Below, piece after piece: positions 1 to 8,741 of a DNA stretch of 46,041 bases (positions are counted from its first letter, which is position 1; each line of letters starts with the position of its first letter). A program made the position numbers and the translations under genes. The DNA comes from a virus. The stretch is from positions 1-46,041 of IMG/VR virus record IMGVR_UViG_3300042465_004209; one strand, written 5' to 3'. The notes below the pieces were generated by a model. That model was not told where the DNA came from and ran no database searches. It worked only from the letters and a program-made list of their open reading frames with translations.

Positions 1-126
1 AGATGTTGATGCTGATGCCGCACTTGCAGATGCTTCACCTGCTTTTGTTGTCGCAGTTCCGGCAGATGTTGATGCTGATGCCGCACTTGCAGATGCTTCA
101 CCTGCTTTTGTTGTCGCAGTTCCGGC
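1..126. repeat. two perfect tandem copies of a 63-bp repeat (21 codons) in the fibre gene
   Basis: Bases 1-63 and 64-126 are identical. Each encodes a 21-residue Ala/Ser/Thr-rich unit in frame. The window starts exactly at a unit boundary, so more copies probably lie to the left. The array could also be where an assembly stopped. Confidence 0.9.
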
Positions 127-582
127 ACTTGCCGCGGCAGCGTCAGCAGATACACCAGCGTCATGAGCATAGATAGCTGAGTTTGGTGTTAGATGAAAAA
201 AGCCGGTTGCTGTACTGTAGCGAACATCAATAATCGCTCCTGCACTAATGTCCCCTGCTTGAATCGGATTACTATCGGTAAGCCGAATTGACCGTACCCC
301 AATGCCATTTAAGTTAATAGTGGAAATATCAGTATTGCTATTTAGCGGTCTGAATACGACCTGTAAGCCGTCGGTATAAGTAGTGATGGACGCATCGAGA
401 GTAACGACATAACTATTAGCCGTGCCGGTATCTACAGAAAAGTTTACTGTACCGCGTTGAAGTTTAGTTTCATTTGGCAGTAATGCGAAGGCAATACCTG
501 TTGCGGCTTTAACTGCATTAACGTCTGAGGATTTTGCCAGTGTAATCTGAGCAATATCAGCAGGAGGATTGAACGTACTCAT
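1..582 (-). CDS. tail fibre / tail collar-type protein, N-terminal part (runs off the window)
   Basis: The visible 194 residues begin MSTFNPPADIAQI at 582, after a Shine-Dalgarno AAGGA six bases upstream. The gene continues beyond position 1. Residues ~1-145 are beta-rich and resemble the virion-attaching head of phage fibres (no catalytic motif seen). From ~150 the protein turns into Ala/Ser/Thr repeats (AGTATTKAGEASASAASAS), the low-complexity spacer common in fibre shafts. The position at the distal end of the late operon, after nozzle and virion genes, fits a receptor-binding fibre. A conserved hairpin (594-608) lies in its 5' leader. The receptor-binding C-terminus is not visible. The fibre call rests on context and repeat style, not on a recognised domain. 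Confidence 0.6.
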   Translation of the reverse strand, partial: MSTFNPPADIAQITLAKSSDVNAVKAATGIAFALLPNETKLQRGTVNFSVDTGTANSYVVTLDASITTYTDGLQVVFRPLNSNTDISTINLNGIGVRSIRLTDSNPIQAGDISAGAIIDVRYSTATGFFHLTPNSAIYAHDAGVSADAAAASAGTATTKAGEASASAASASTSAGTATTKAGEASASAASASTS

Positions 583-593
583 TTTATGTCCTT

Positions 594-608
594 ACGTCAT
601 CTCGACGT
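594..608 (-). promoter_or_regulatory. late-gene hairpin motif, copy A (tail-fibre leader)
   Basis: On the minus strand this reads ACGTC-GAGAT-GACGT, a 5-bp stem with a 5-base loop. It is preceded by TATA and followed by AAGGA, the fibre gene's Shine-Dalgarno. The stretch is nearly identical to copy B before the capsid gene. Related copies sit before the portal gene (two) and before the gene starting at 30740. Confidence 0.6.
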
Positions 609-622
609 TATAAATAGCGCGA

Positions 623-1507
623 TTATCGATTATGGCGCATACACATTATTAAACTTACTCGTGGCTCATCTGAATTGTTTAACACCCAGTGGTCAACGAG
701 ATTATTAAAACTAAATATATCGCCCACAGGAGTAGTAATAGATTGTCCTTCGTAGTTAAAAGATTGGTCATCATCGGATTCCAAAGGGATTAAATATTTG
801 TCGCAGTAATATTCTGCATGCCAGCTATGCGCGTCGTTATGACGATAAACTTGTTTACCGGCAGGAATACGGGTAATTAAAATACCACCAAATTCTGTTT
901 TATGAATATCATGTTTTTCACAGATAGTACGAGTAATCTTAGCGAGTTCGTCTTTAAATTTCTGATCGTTAATATAAAAAACGCTATCGTGAATATCGTG
1001 AAATTTTAATGGGTTTTGAGGATTGTAATTTTTAATATCGTTATAGCGAACCCAGATATCATCCACTTCTCTATGCGGTGACATAGACGATTCAGTGCGA
1101 TATTTAAATTTATTCCAAAGATAATCGTTATCAGTAATAAACTCATTGATACTTGTCACATCTACATGGATACCGGTATTTACCATATTAGGTTTACCAA
1201 TAAGCACATTATCTATATTTTCTTCATCACATTTATCAGTTGCATGAATACATAGCCAAACTACCCGACCATTAACCGCTTGAACACTATGCTCGATACC
1301 TGCTTTGATTTCAATCACAGCAGGTGCAAAATAGGTTTCTTGAGTATCGCCTTGCCAAACAATCGCACATCCTTCAACAAGAACGCTCATATGGTCAAAC
1401 GTATGAGCGTGTTGCTGTACTTCAAAGCCATCGTCAATAATGACCTCTTTGGCGTAAACTCCGCCAATAAAGTGATGTGCTTGTACGTTAAGTCCGTCGA
1501 TACTCAT
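623..1507 (-). CDS. cupin domain fused to a 2-oxoglutarate/Fe(II) oxygenase (aspartyl/asparaginyl hydroxylase-like)
   Basis: Two domains are visible. Residues ~10-100 are a cupin with the metal-site pattern QHAHTFDHMSVLVEG and a second motif IKAGIEH. The C-terminal ~100 residues carry the oxygenase pattern: HND, then ~50 residues later DHWVLNNSDEPRVSLIMCMR, giving the HxD...H iron triad and a downstream Arg for 2-oxoglutarate. Such enzymes hydroxylate protein side chains or small molecules; the substrate here is unknown. The ATG at 1507 is preferred over the GTG at 1513 because AAGGTGG precedes it at good spacing. It overlaps the end of the upstream gene by 20 bases, so translation is probably coupled. 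Its place between virion genes and the tail fibre suggests modification of a virion or host surface component (inference). Confidence 0.75.
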   Translation of the reverse strand: MSIDGLNVQAHHFIGGVYAKEVIIDDGFEVQQHAHTFDHMSVLVEGCAIVWQGDTQETYFAPAVIEIKAGIEHSVQAVNGRVVWLCIHATDKCDEENIDNVLIGKPNMVNTGIHVDVTSINEFITDNDYLWNKFKYRTESSMSPHREVDDIWVRYNDIKNYNPQNPLKFHDIHDSVFYINDQKFKDELAKITRTICEKHDIHKTEFGGILITRIPAGKQVYRHNDAHSWHAEYYCDKYLIPLESDDDQSFNYEGQSITTPVGDIFSFNNLVDHWVLNNSDEPRVSLIMCMRHNR

Positions 1508-2069
1508 AACCACCTTGCATGGATAAAATTAGTGATCCGATAAACCCGCAAACAGGCTTACCGGCATTCATCACTATTTTACCAAGTAATCGGCTAAATG
1601 TACTGCGATTTTTTACAATCCCAAATTGCTCTGCCATTTCATATGCCCATGCCTGTGTTGTATAAGCAAACAAAGGAATATAAATACCATGATGACGCAG
1701 GAAGTTAGCAAGTGGTTTTGCCCACGCATGATAGCCGACAATGATTTCTGGGTTAGTTTCATAAAGCAATTTGCCAAATAGGTTATCAACTTCAATCACA
1801 TCGTCATCAATATAACCGTACTCGTGCATCAAACTACACATCACACTCATACCGCCACTTTCGGGTTGTTGCGGTTGGGCGGTTTTGAAATATGAAAAAT
1901 CCTTTTCAGAATACATTGGCATTTCGCGTTTAGGGATATTGAGCATCCCCTGTGCCATAGAAGGTCTACTTTCTAATTGTTTTTGATACTGATTAAGTGA
2001 ACTTGTTTGTTGACGACTTGCGGCTTGAGCTTGTAGTTGCCGCAATTGCTCATCTGCTGACATTGCCAT
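1488..2069 (-). CDS. conserved phage protein of unknown function, virion-module neighbour
   Basis: 193 residues. The first ~70 are Gln-rich and probably disordered. The C-terminal ~120 form a compact domain with the pattern GYHAWAKPLANFLRHHGIY and later KNRSTFSRLLGKIVMNAGKPVCGFIGSLI. I recall similar short proteins in the virion/ejection region of other podovirus-like phages but cannot name a function. No signal peptide is seen, and the hydrophobic C-terminal segment (GFIGSLIL) is too short for a confident membrane span. The gene follows the Ala-rich virion-type gene by 16 bases, and its end overlaps the oxygenase start, so it belongs to the same transcript. An ATG two codons downstream (2063) is an alternative start. 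Confidence 0.5.
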   Translation of the reverse strand: MAMSADEQLRQLQAQAASRQQTSSLNQYQKQLESRPSMAQGMLNIPKREMPMYSEKDFSYFKTAQPQQPESGGMSVMCSLMHEYGYIDDDVIEVDNLFGKLLYETNPEIIVGYHAWAKPLANFLRHHGIYIPLFAYTTQAWAYEMAEQFGIVKNRSTFSRLLGKIVMNAGKPVCGFIGSLILSMQGGYEYRRT

Positions 2070-2085
2070 AATAAATACCTATTAA

Positions 2086-3837
2086 TTATTTGGTTGGGGA
2101 AACTAAAGAAGTTGCCGTTTTACCAGCGTTTGTATTAACAATACTAGCCGTTGCGCTATAACGATTATATGTGTCCCTAACATCGGCTAAATATTTCATA
2201 GTTGCCACGTTTGCTAAAGATGCTTTAGTTGAAGCATTCATATCGGGTGTTAAATTATACTTTTGAATTGTATCGTTATATTGAGCTGTCAATGTATCCA
2301 CTGCTAAATTAGCTTGCTTGGTCATATCCAAATCACCAATGAACGCATCTCTGGCACGTTGAACGTCTGCCGCAGTTTGGTCATTGATCATTTTTAGGCT
2401 ATTATTAAATACCGCTAACTGCTTATCGTTTTCAAGTGTTCTGTTAGCAGTCAACTCTGCAATAACCGCATCAGCCGCTTTACTTGCTATATCAATGTTC
2501 CCTTTACTAATAAGTTCTCTTAATCTAGCACCAGAGTCCCGATTAGAAGTAGCTAAATTATTCAAATCATTAAGTATTGCTGTGGTAAACAAATTACTGG
2601 CATCGTTAACAGCTTTCGCATTAGTGCTATCTACTGCAATGCTATTTGCCGCATTCCAGTTCTGAACTTGAATATCGTTCTGAGCTTGTCTATCCATGCT
2701 GGTAGCTTTAAGACCAAGGGCATTGTTGAGTAATGTGTTCTGCGCCGCTGCATTTGCTTCATTGGCTTTTTGTCTAGTCAACGCATCTTGTTGTGCAATA
2801 GGTAGAGCGGCTTTAATCGCTGCGTCTTGAGCAAATCCCGCAGCCGCGCCAGTATTAAGCATACCTCTACGCGATGCTTGCAAATTAGCCGCGTTAACCG
2901 CTTGCTGGATATAAGGATTATTCTTAGCTAACAGACCAGATAGCTGATTCGATACCATTGAATCCGGTGTAACATTAACTTCAGATGCTTTAGCAGCGTC
3001 AACCATTTTAGTGACATCAGCGGCTGAATTTGGATTAATAATGGTAGTTGGTGCACCTACTTTAGCAACATTAAGCATTCCCTTATCAATCATATCCTGT
3101 GTGATACCGGATGTGACGGTGCTGTTTATAGGGTTACCAAGTGCATCAAACCCACCGCCAAGTGTTTTGGTATCAAGTGGTGCAGTGGCATTTTTTAGCT
3201 TTAAGGCGTTAGCTGTTTCCAATGCTTGCTGATTAGCAAGGTCATTGGCTGTGGCGATAGCAGCCGCTTCCGTTGCTTCTTTTGTAGCTTTTTCATTTGC
3301 TAGGTTTTGATCTTCAATAATCTTAGCATCCGCAATAGCCTTATCTTCGGCTGTTTTCTTAGCATCTGCTTGCGACTGATTGTAATTAACAAAATTTGGA
3401 TTAGTTTCTAAATTTGCCAATAATTCTTTCTTTTTCGTAACGAAAAGAGGATTCTTATTAGTTGCTCCCCCCGTTAATGCCCAGTTTGTATTGGGATCAT
3501 TTTTTAAAATATCCCCTGCCCAAGTATCAAGTTGAGCATTAAGTACCTGTTGGCTAACCGTACCTGTTGCAAGACCACTATAAAAAGTCGGATCAAAGAC
3601 CGCCTTTCCTTCTGCATTAACAACCGGTGCGTATTTAGTTTGATAATCATTTAGTCGATAATCTACCGCTGCGGGGTCAAGACTCCATTTATTATATTGT
3701 GATACAGCAGTGTCATAATTAGCTTGTCCAGCATCAATAAAATTATTGTTAGCATCATATGTAAATGCAGATAGTTCTGGCGCAGGAACATTAGTAAATT
3801 TATTTAATTTTGCATAATTGATAGGAGCAGTTGCCAT
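2086..3837 (-). CDS. large Ala-rich virion-type protein (probable tail or ejection component)
   Basis: 583 residues with three parts. An N-terminal ~130 residues has scattered Tyr/Trp. An Ala/Lys/Glu/Asn coiled coil follows (~residues 150-215). A long Ala/Asn helical C-terminal half contains LQASRRGMLNTGAAAGFAQ followed by PIAQQDALTRQ. That last pattern, a small GLLNS-like turn between Ala-rich helices, recurs in phage virion-associated proteins I have seen, but I know no catalytic role. The motif ALTGG (residues ~120) also appears in the 304-residue neighbour, hinting that these adjacent genes share building blocks. It lies 4 bases downstream of the 306-residue paralogue gene, so it is certainly co-transcribed. 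There is no export signal. The structural role is inferred from composition and location. Confidence 0.5.
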   Translation of the reverse strand: MATAPINYAKLNKFTNVPAPELSAFTYDANNNFIDAGQANYDTAVSQYNKWSLDPAAVDYRLNDYQTKYAPVVNAEGKAVFDPTFYSGLATGTVSQQVLNAQLDTWAGDILKNDPNTNWALTGGATNKNPLFVTKKKELLANLETNPNFVNYNQSQADAKKTAEDKAIADAKIIEDQNLANEKATKEATEAAAIATANDLANQQALETANALKLKNATAPLDTKTLGGGFDALGNPINSTVTSGITQDMIDKGMLNVAKVGAPTTIINPNSAADVTKMVDAAKASEVNVTPDSMVSNQLSGLLAKNNPYIQQAVNAANLQASRRGMLNTGAAAGFAQDAAIKAALPIAQQDALTRQKANEANAAAQNTLLNNALGLKATSMDRQAQNDIQVQNWNAANSIAVDSTNAKAVNDASNLFTTAILNDLNNLATSNRDSGARLRELISKGNIDIASKAADAVIAELTANRTLENDKQLAVFNNSLKMINDQTAADVQRARDAFIGDLDMTKQANLAVDTLTAQYNDTIQKYNLTPDMNASTKASLANVATMKYLADVRDTYNRYSATASIVNTNAGKTATSLVSPTK

Positions 3838-3841
3838 TTAA

Positions 3842-4762
3842 TTATCTCCGAGTAGCGATGTAATTTGACCACCAAGTATCGGTAGCAGTATTTCGATTGT
3901 CATTATAGTTACCTAAGTTTACACCGTTTTGTTGAGCAGTAGGAATTTGAAAATTTTTAAATGAATTCATAAGTCCTGTATTAGTATTGGTAGCTAGGTT
4001 CTTATTTTGAGATTGCATTCCCGATAAAATAGATGCGCCTAACTGTTGATTTCTATTTGTTAAATTAGTTAATAATTGCGTATTCTGACTAGATGGAACA
4101 GTTTGATTTCCTAAAATAACATTATTTTGTGAATTCAATGCGTTAGTAAAATCAGTATTTGTAACATAATTCTGTTTTTGCAAATCATTTAGCGTTAAAA
4201 ATGAAGGGGCAGGGGCTTCTATTTTTTTAATTGGCGCTGTATTCAATGCATTAATTGGCGCTGTATTCAATGCACCAATTGGCGCTGTATTCAACGCACT
4301 GATTGACGCTGTATTTAACGCACTAATTGGTTTTGTATCTAGATCTGCAATAGATTTTGTAGCCAATGGGGTTATTGGAATATCACCTCCCACCGGTTGG
4401 ACGGGACGACCTATTTTATTAAGATAACTAGATAATAGTTTTGGGGTACTATCTTTGTATAATACTCTACCTATAACAGAACTAAATGCGCTAGAATAAC
4501 CATAATCCTTTGGAGTAAATGAGCGCTGCTTACCTGTAAACGGATCAATATACCCCCCGTTAGCTAATATGTCTTTTGCCCAAGCATTTAATATTTTTGT
4601 TTGCTCACTCTTAGCTTGTTGCTTAGATTTACTATCCCCTTTAATACCAGCGGCAATTAACTCATCACTTATTAAACGATTACCATCTTTATCAGTTATT
4701 AACGATAATTTAGAGGGGGCGGTACCTGTTAATTCAACAGGGGGGGTGGGTCGAGTCGCCAT
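3842..4762 (-). CDS. repeat-linker virion protein, paralogue of the adjacent upstream gene
   Basis: 306 residues. The C-terminal ~130 residues, starting LTLNDLQKQNYVT and ending GNYNDNRNTATDTWWSNYIATRR, match the end of the next gene upstream (4766-5680), so the two arose by tandem duplication. Between the N-terminal domain and this shared part lies an eight-residue repeat of the type ISALNTAP / IGALNTAP / INALNTAP (DNA 4231-4350). In the paralogue the same place is filled by a Thr-Pro repeat. The domain-repeat-domain plan suggests two folded parts joined by a length-variable spacer, as in tail or ejection proteins. No enzyme motif is seen. The gap to each neighbour is under 5 bases. Confidence 0.5.
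   Translation of the reverse strand: MATRPTPPVELTGTAPSKLSLITDKDGNRLISDELIAAGIKGDSKSKQQAKSEQTKILNAWAKDILANGGYIDPFTGKQRSFTPKDYGYSSAFSSVIGRVLYKDSTPKLLSSYLNKIGRPVQPVGGDIPITPLATKSIADLDTKPISALNTASISALNTAPIGALNTAPINALNTAPIKKIEAPAPSFLTLNDLQKQNYVTNTDFTNALNSQNNVILGNQTVPSSQNTQLLTNLTNRNQQLGASILSGMQSQNKNLATNTNTGLMNSFKNFQIPTAQQNGVNLGNYNDNRNTATDTWWSNYIATRR
4231..4350. repeat. 24-bp tandem repeat (eight codons), four good copies and one degenerate
   Basis: Units start at 4231, 4255, 4279 and 4303; the one at 4327 is diverged. Each encodes an eight-residue ALNTAPI-type unit in the linker of the 306-residue protein. Changes in copy number would keep the frame. Confidence 0.8.
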
Positions 4763-4765
4763 TAC

Positions 4766-5680
4766 TTATCTCCGCCCAGTAACATATTGCGACCACCACT
4801 GATCGCCAGCAATTGTCCGATTGTCGTTATAATTACCCATATTCACTCCCGCTGTATTAGTAGGAAGTTGGTAATTTTTAAAAGCATCCATAAACCCTTG
4901 CGTTGCTTGTGTACCAAATGCTTGGTTTTTAGTGTCAACATCTTTTAAAACACCTGTTTTCCAAGTATCAGCTTGTGTTCCCCAATCAGTTAAAAATTTC
5001 TCATTTTGTTTTGTCAAGGCGGTTTGGTTTGCTGACAAAGAAGATTGCAATTGATCGTTTGTTAAATAACCTTGTTTTTGTAAATCAGCTAACGTCAATC
5101 CAGTTGTAGGTGTAGGTGTAGGTGTAGGTGTAGGTGTAGGTGTAGGTGTAGGTGTAGGTGTAGGTGTAGGTGTAGGTGTAGGTGTAGGTGTAGGTGTAGG
5201 TGTAGGTGTAGATGCTATATTAGCGCCTGTCATAGGATTATAAGCATTGGTAAGTACCCCAGTGGAAGAATTTGCCGCGCCTGTCAATGGATTATATGCA
5301 ATTGGGGAGTTAGTGATACCACCAGTTAATGCTAAATTTGTTTGAGAATTTAAACGGTATTTAGCTTGATCTAACGCATCCAAATTAGCTTGTTGATCAA
5401 CAGTTCTAGGCACACTTGTATCGTAACCTTGTGTTGCATTTGCTCTATTTGCAACTTCGTTTTGTAATGCAGTTATCGTAGCATTTGTCGGGATAGATAT
5501 ATTATTTTGTTTTGCCAAGGCTGCTTGATTTGAATCAATACCTAAATTAACATCTTTAAGAAAATTCTGAGCAGTTGAAACATTTTGAGCCATAGCTGGG
5601 TTTGCTGAATTCTTAGCAATAAAATCCATCGCCTGTTGTCTTTGTGCAAGTAAACCATTTAATTCTTCAATAGATGCCAT
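4766..5680 (-). CDS. Thr-Pro-repeat virion protein, paralogue of the downstream gene
   Basis: 304 residues. A Gln/Asn/Ala-rich N-terminal half holds two YNPLTGA / YNPMTGA units. A pure Thr-Pro repeat follows (DNA 5105-5206), then a C-terminal domain beginning LTLADLQKQGYLT and ending GNYNDNRTIAGDQWWSQYVTGRR, which the next gene shares. Thr-Pro runs form stiff extended spacers, so the protein probably holds the conserved C-terminal domain away from its anchor. No catalytic motif, signal peptide or membrane span is seen. It sits 13 bases after the nozzle-like gene and 3 bases before its paralogue. Function is unknown; tail-associated or ejected protein is an inference from the neighbourhood. 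Confidence 0.5.
   Translation of the reverse strand: MASIEELNGLLAQRQQAMDFIAKNSANPAMAQNVSTAQNFLKDVNLGIDSNQAALAKQNNISIPTNATITALQNEVANRANATQGYDTSVPRTVDQQANLDALDQAKYRLNSQTNLALTGGITNSPIAYNPLTGAANSSTGVLTNAYNPMTGANIASTPTPTPTPTPTPTPTPTPTPTPTPTPTPTPTPTPTTGLTLADLQKQGYLTNDQLQSSLSANQTALTKQNEKFLTDWGTQADTWKTGVLKDVDTKNQAFGTQATQGFMDAFKNYQLPTNTAGVNMGNYNDNRTIAGDQWWSQYVTGRR
5105..5206. repeat. 17 perfect copies of the hexanucleotide TGTAGG (Thr-Pro codons on the minus strand)
   Basis: A perfect 102-base microsatellite inside the 304-residue gene, flanked by an imperfect unit (TGTAGA) at 5207. The six-base period means slippage changes spacer length without breaking the frame. Confidence 0.95.
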
Positions 5681-5693
5681 TTTTATATTCCTA

Positions 5694-8036
5694 TTATCTG
5701 TTTAGTTTTCTTGGTGTGTAATGAAGCACAACACCAGATAAGTTATGTCCTAAATCAATAGCCGTATTGGAGAAAACGACTAGACCGATGTTTGTTCCGC
5801 TTCCCTGTATGCGAATTTCTGGTTGAGATACAATCTTTCCGTCGTAGTAAAATGTATTCCAAGTGGCTTCATCCCAATATCCACCAGCGCCTTGCACTTC
5901 TTGGTAATTCATCAAATGCGTTGCAACACTTGGATCGGCATAAGAGAAATCGGGATTGAATCTAATTTCAGAATAACCTACTGACGATAACTCAACTTCA
6001 AGTTTTCTAAATCGCTTAATTGCTGAAGGTGATTTTACATTATTAAACGCTGTTCTGATATAGGCTTGAATAGGCTCACCGTCAAAAGATGATCCAGTAT
6101 TAGCAACGTAAACATAACCATCCTCGTCACCAAGTAAAACGATATCTCGCCCACTAGCATCTTCCCCACTCCATGCGTAACTAATATTTACAGGATAGGT
6201 AAATTCAGAGAACTCATGCCCCATTGTCGTAGCGCCTGTTTGCGTTACACCAGAGGTCATTGTCATAATAATACCTGTGCCATCATTTGCATAAAAACGA
6301 ACTTGATTCTTATTCTTATACGCAGCGGTAGCCACAATCTTTTCTCTAAATCTATCAATAACCGGCTGAATAGCGCGACTAATCGTATCGTGTTCAAATC
6401 CACCAAATACATAAGAAGGGACGATGCGTACAATTCCTTTATCATCAAACGAATAGAGTGAACCAAGATTCATCAAACCATAATGAATAGCGCCAATATC
6501 GGGAGAGATTAATTCAGCTCTGTATAAACTAGTTTGCGTATCTACAGATACTTGCCAAAAACTATCTCGACAAGCGACGGCAAGAACGCCACCAACAATC
6601 GCGCTCATTCCTGTAATCGTATCGCCAAACTCTTGAACATCTTGGAAACCAAGACTTGTCGTTCTAAAGTCATGGGGATTACCTACAGCAGAAAATACAA
6701 CTGTGCCAAAGTAAGATAAGGCTAATTGACCGTTAATCGCTGCAATAGTAGTTGGTGCGTCAATAGTAATTTGTGTTCTGATTGGAATATACACATCCCC
6801 ATCAAACTCAAATGCACGATTCAGCGAATCACATCCGTAGAGGTTCTTCTTATCCGCATCAGCTTGAAAGTTATGTTGAACAAACTGGTAGTTACCACCT
6901 TGCAGAATGCTAATTTGTGTAACAGGATTACCACTAGGATTGTCTACAATCGCAATATCGATAATACCCACTCGGATAGTGTCAGCTACATTACTTGTCC
7001 ATGTGCCGGTAACACTTGTGACAATAAATCGACCTGTATCACTTCTCAAATTAATAGGATCAGAATGAAGCGCCCAAGAACTGTATGTACCAGAGCCAAC
7101 TTTATTCGTAATATTGATAACAATCTGATTTGTACTATACGAAGTAACCGTACCATCCATGTAGTTAGTGGGTGAAGAAATTGAAGTAACTAAAATTGCT
7201 TGCCCTACTATATAGGATTTACCTGTTTGTGTAGTAAAGGTATGAGCGCCTAATCCCATCGTAATAGTAGAGTCACTGGTCGCTTCTAAATCATCAAGAT
7301 TCTGAGATGTTTCAATAACTTGGCGTTTAACAGTTGCTGTTGCGCCCGAATTCTTTTGGTTAATAACAACACCATCAAGTACATCAACAGTACAGGTTTT
7401 AAAAGGTAGCGATTTAAACAAAGTGATTTGTTGCCATCCGGTAGAAGTAGACTTCCAAATATCAACTGCTGTACCTGCCGCGTTATCCCGAAAAGCATAA
7501 GCAACACCTTTGTACATACAAACACCGCGCAATACACCGCTACCAGTTACAGCATGGATATCAGCACGATAATCATCCGCTACTAAGCCAAGCGCATTAG
7601 CATGACCGATACCTGTCGGATGCCCATCTTTAGATGGGAGAATAGTCAAAGCGCCTTTTAACACACCACTGACGTTAAAGTTTTCAAGTACAAATGTACC
7701 CGTTACTCTATCGATAATCAGATAGTTTGATTCAACCTGCAATACTTTACCTGTAGCCGCGCTTGTAGCGCCTGTAATTGTTTGCCCTACTGTGACAGCG
7801 CCTACAAACGTGCAAGGGCAATAGTAGTAACTCTGAGCGCTAGGAGAAGGTCTACCATCAAATCTTTCATAACCATCAATGCGACGATAACCCCCGAGAG
7901 CATTGCACTCATAGTTATTGATTGAAATACATTTACCGGCATCAATAGTGAGAGGGGGCGATACCAAATCAAGTCCACCTGCAAAACGTGAGTATTGCGT
8001 CTGGGTTTTAACATTAGGTAGCGCGTTCATTCTCAT
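5694..8036 (-). CDS. tail nozzle-like large structural protein
   Basis: 780 residues from the ATG at 8036, which overlaps the adaptor stop as ATGA and has GGAAGA upstream. A longer reading from 8069 lacks support. The N-terminal segment (QYSRFAGGLDLVSPPLTIDAGKC, then INNYECNALGGYRRIDGYERFDG, quoted in two parts) is the hallmark opening I associate with podovirus nozzle or tail-stabilising proteins that follow the adaptor gene. The rest is beta-rich with many short strands and VTG/GTG turns, consistent with a beta-propeller-like tail tube protein. It should form the distal tube of the short tail, between the adaptor ring and the fibre or needle. No enzymatic motif is seen. Assignment rests on gene order and the N-terminal pattern. 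Confidence 0.6.
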   Translation of the reverse strand: MRMNALPNVKTQTQYSRFAGGLDLVSPPLTIDAGKCISINNYECNALGGYRRIDGYERFDGRPSPSAQSYYYCPCTFVGAVTVGQTITGATSAATGKVLQVESNYLIIDRVTGTFVLENFNVSGVLKGALTILPSKDGHPTGIGHANALGLVADDYRADIHAVTGSGVLRGVCMYKGVAYAFRDNAAGTAVDIWKSTSTGWQQITLFKSLPFKTCTVDVLDGVVINQKNSGATATVKRQVIETSQNLDDLEATSDSTITMGLGAHTFTTQTGKSYIVGQAILVTSISSPTNYMDGTVTSYSTNQIVINITNKVGSGTYSSWALHSDPINLRSDTGRFIVTSVTGTWTSNVADTIRVGIIDIAIVDNPSGNPVTQISILQGGNYQFVQHNFQADADKKNLYGCDSLNRAFEFDGDVYIPIRTQITIDAPTTIAAINGQLALSYFGTVVFSAVGNPHDFRTTSLGFQDVQEFGDTITGMSAIVGGVLAVACRDSFWQVSVDTQTSLYRAELISPDIGAIHYGLMNLGSLYSFDDKGIVRIVPSYVFGGFEHDTISRAIQPVIDRFREKIVATAAYKNKNQVRFYANDGTGIIMTMTSGVTQTGATTMGHEFSEFTYPVNISYAWSGEDASGRDIVLLGDEDGYVYVANTGSSFDGEPIQAYIRTAFNNVKSPSAIKRFRKLEVELSSVGYSEIRFNPDFSYADPSVATHLMNYQEVQGAGGYWDEATWNTFYYDGKIVSQPEIRIQGSGTNIGLVVFSNTAIDLGHNLSGVVLHYTPRKLNR

Positions 8037-8713
8037 GCGAGTTCTTCCGAAGCAGTAGGGACAGGGCAATTAAACTGTTCAAGTTTGAATAGCAATTTGC
8101 GGTATTCAATATTACCAATAGCGTAAAGCTCTTGTGCATTAAGTTGAGTGGCAAAATACATCAATGCTCGCCAAACCACGATCATGTGAAACCGCGCTTG
8201 AAAAGCAGGTACATCCGTATCATTTACAAGCACGAAAGGATTTTTATAATACTCGCCTTCTACCGTGTAAATATTGTCTGGTATTGGATAAAACGTAAGG
8301 GAATTATCCGCAGGTTTAATTGTAAAATGTGTTGGGAATCCGGTTTGAATACGCGCATTCCCAAACATAAATAGGTCACGAAACTCATCCCATTCAACAG
8401 GAATTAAATACTGTTCACTGACAATACCATTTGCTGTCAAATAAATACGCATTGTTTCTGGCGACCATTCGCTTAAATCAGTCAAACTGATAGCGGTTTC
8501 AGAATAATTATTAACACCGACGATGGTATTAAATGACATATCTCCTCGTAGGAAATCCCAATTGGCGTGTTGTAGTTGAATATCTGCATACGCAGTATTG
8601 ATGTAATCAACAGCTTGTTTGTATTCACCCTGCTGATTTGCCGTTGTGATGAGTCCTGCACCAGAAATATCTGCTTCAGATAAAAGGCGATTAGCGAGTT
8701 CAAGAAATGTCAT
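8033..8713 (-). CDS. head-tail adaptor / tail tube protein (T7 gp11- or P22 gp4-like role)
   Basis: 226 residues. It opens MTFLELANRLLSEADISG and has the helical pattern YINTAYADIQLQHANWDFLRGD, typical of adaptor proteins that dock under the portal of short-tailed phages. A beta domain follows (LTFYPIPDNIYTVEGEYYKNP), then a C-terminal helical part with ALMYFATQLNAQELYAIG. Length fits the adaptor family (about 200 residues). Its stop overlaps the start of the nozzle-like gene, so the two products are made together, as expected for neighbours in the tail. Confidence 0.65.
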   Translation of the reverse strand: MTFLELANRLLSEADISGAGLITTANQQGEYKQAVDYINTAYADIQLQHANWDFLRGDMSFNTIVGVNNYSETAISLTDLSEWSPETMRIYLTANGIVSEQYLIPVEWDEFRDLFMFGNARIQTGFPTHFTIKPADNSLTFYPIPDNIYTVEGEYYKNPFVLVNDTDVPAFQARFHMIVVWRALMYFATQLNAQELYAIGNIEYRKLLFKLEQFNCPVPTASEELA

Positions 8714-8741
8714 GGTTAATTCCAGTACGGTTAATTAAATA

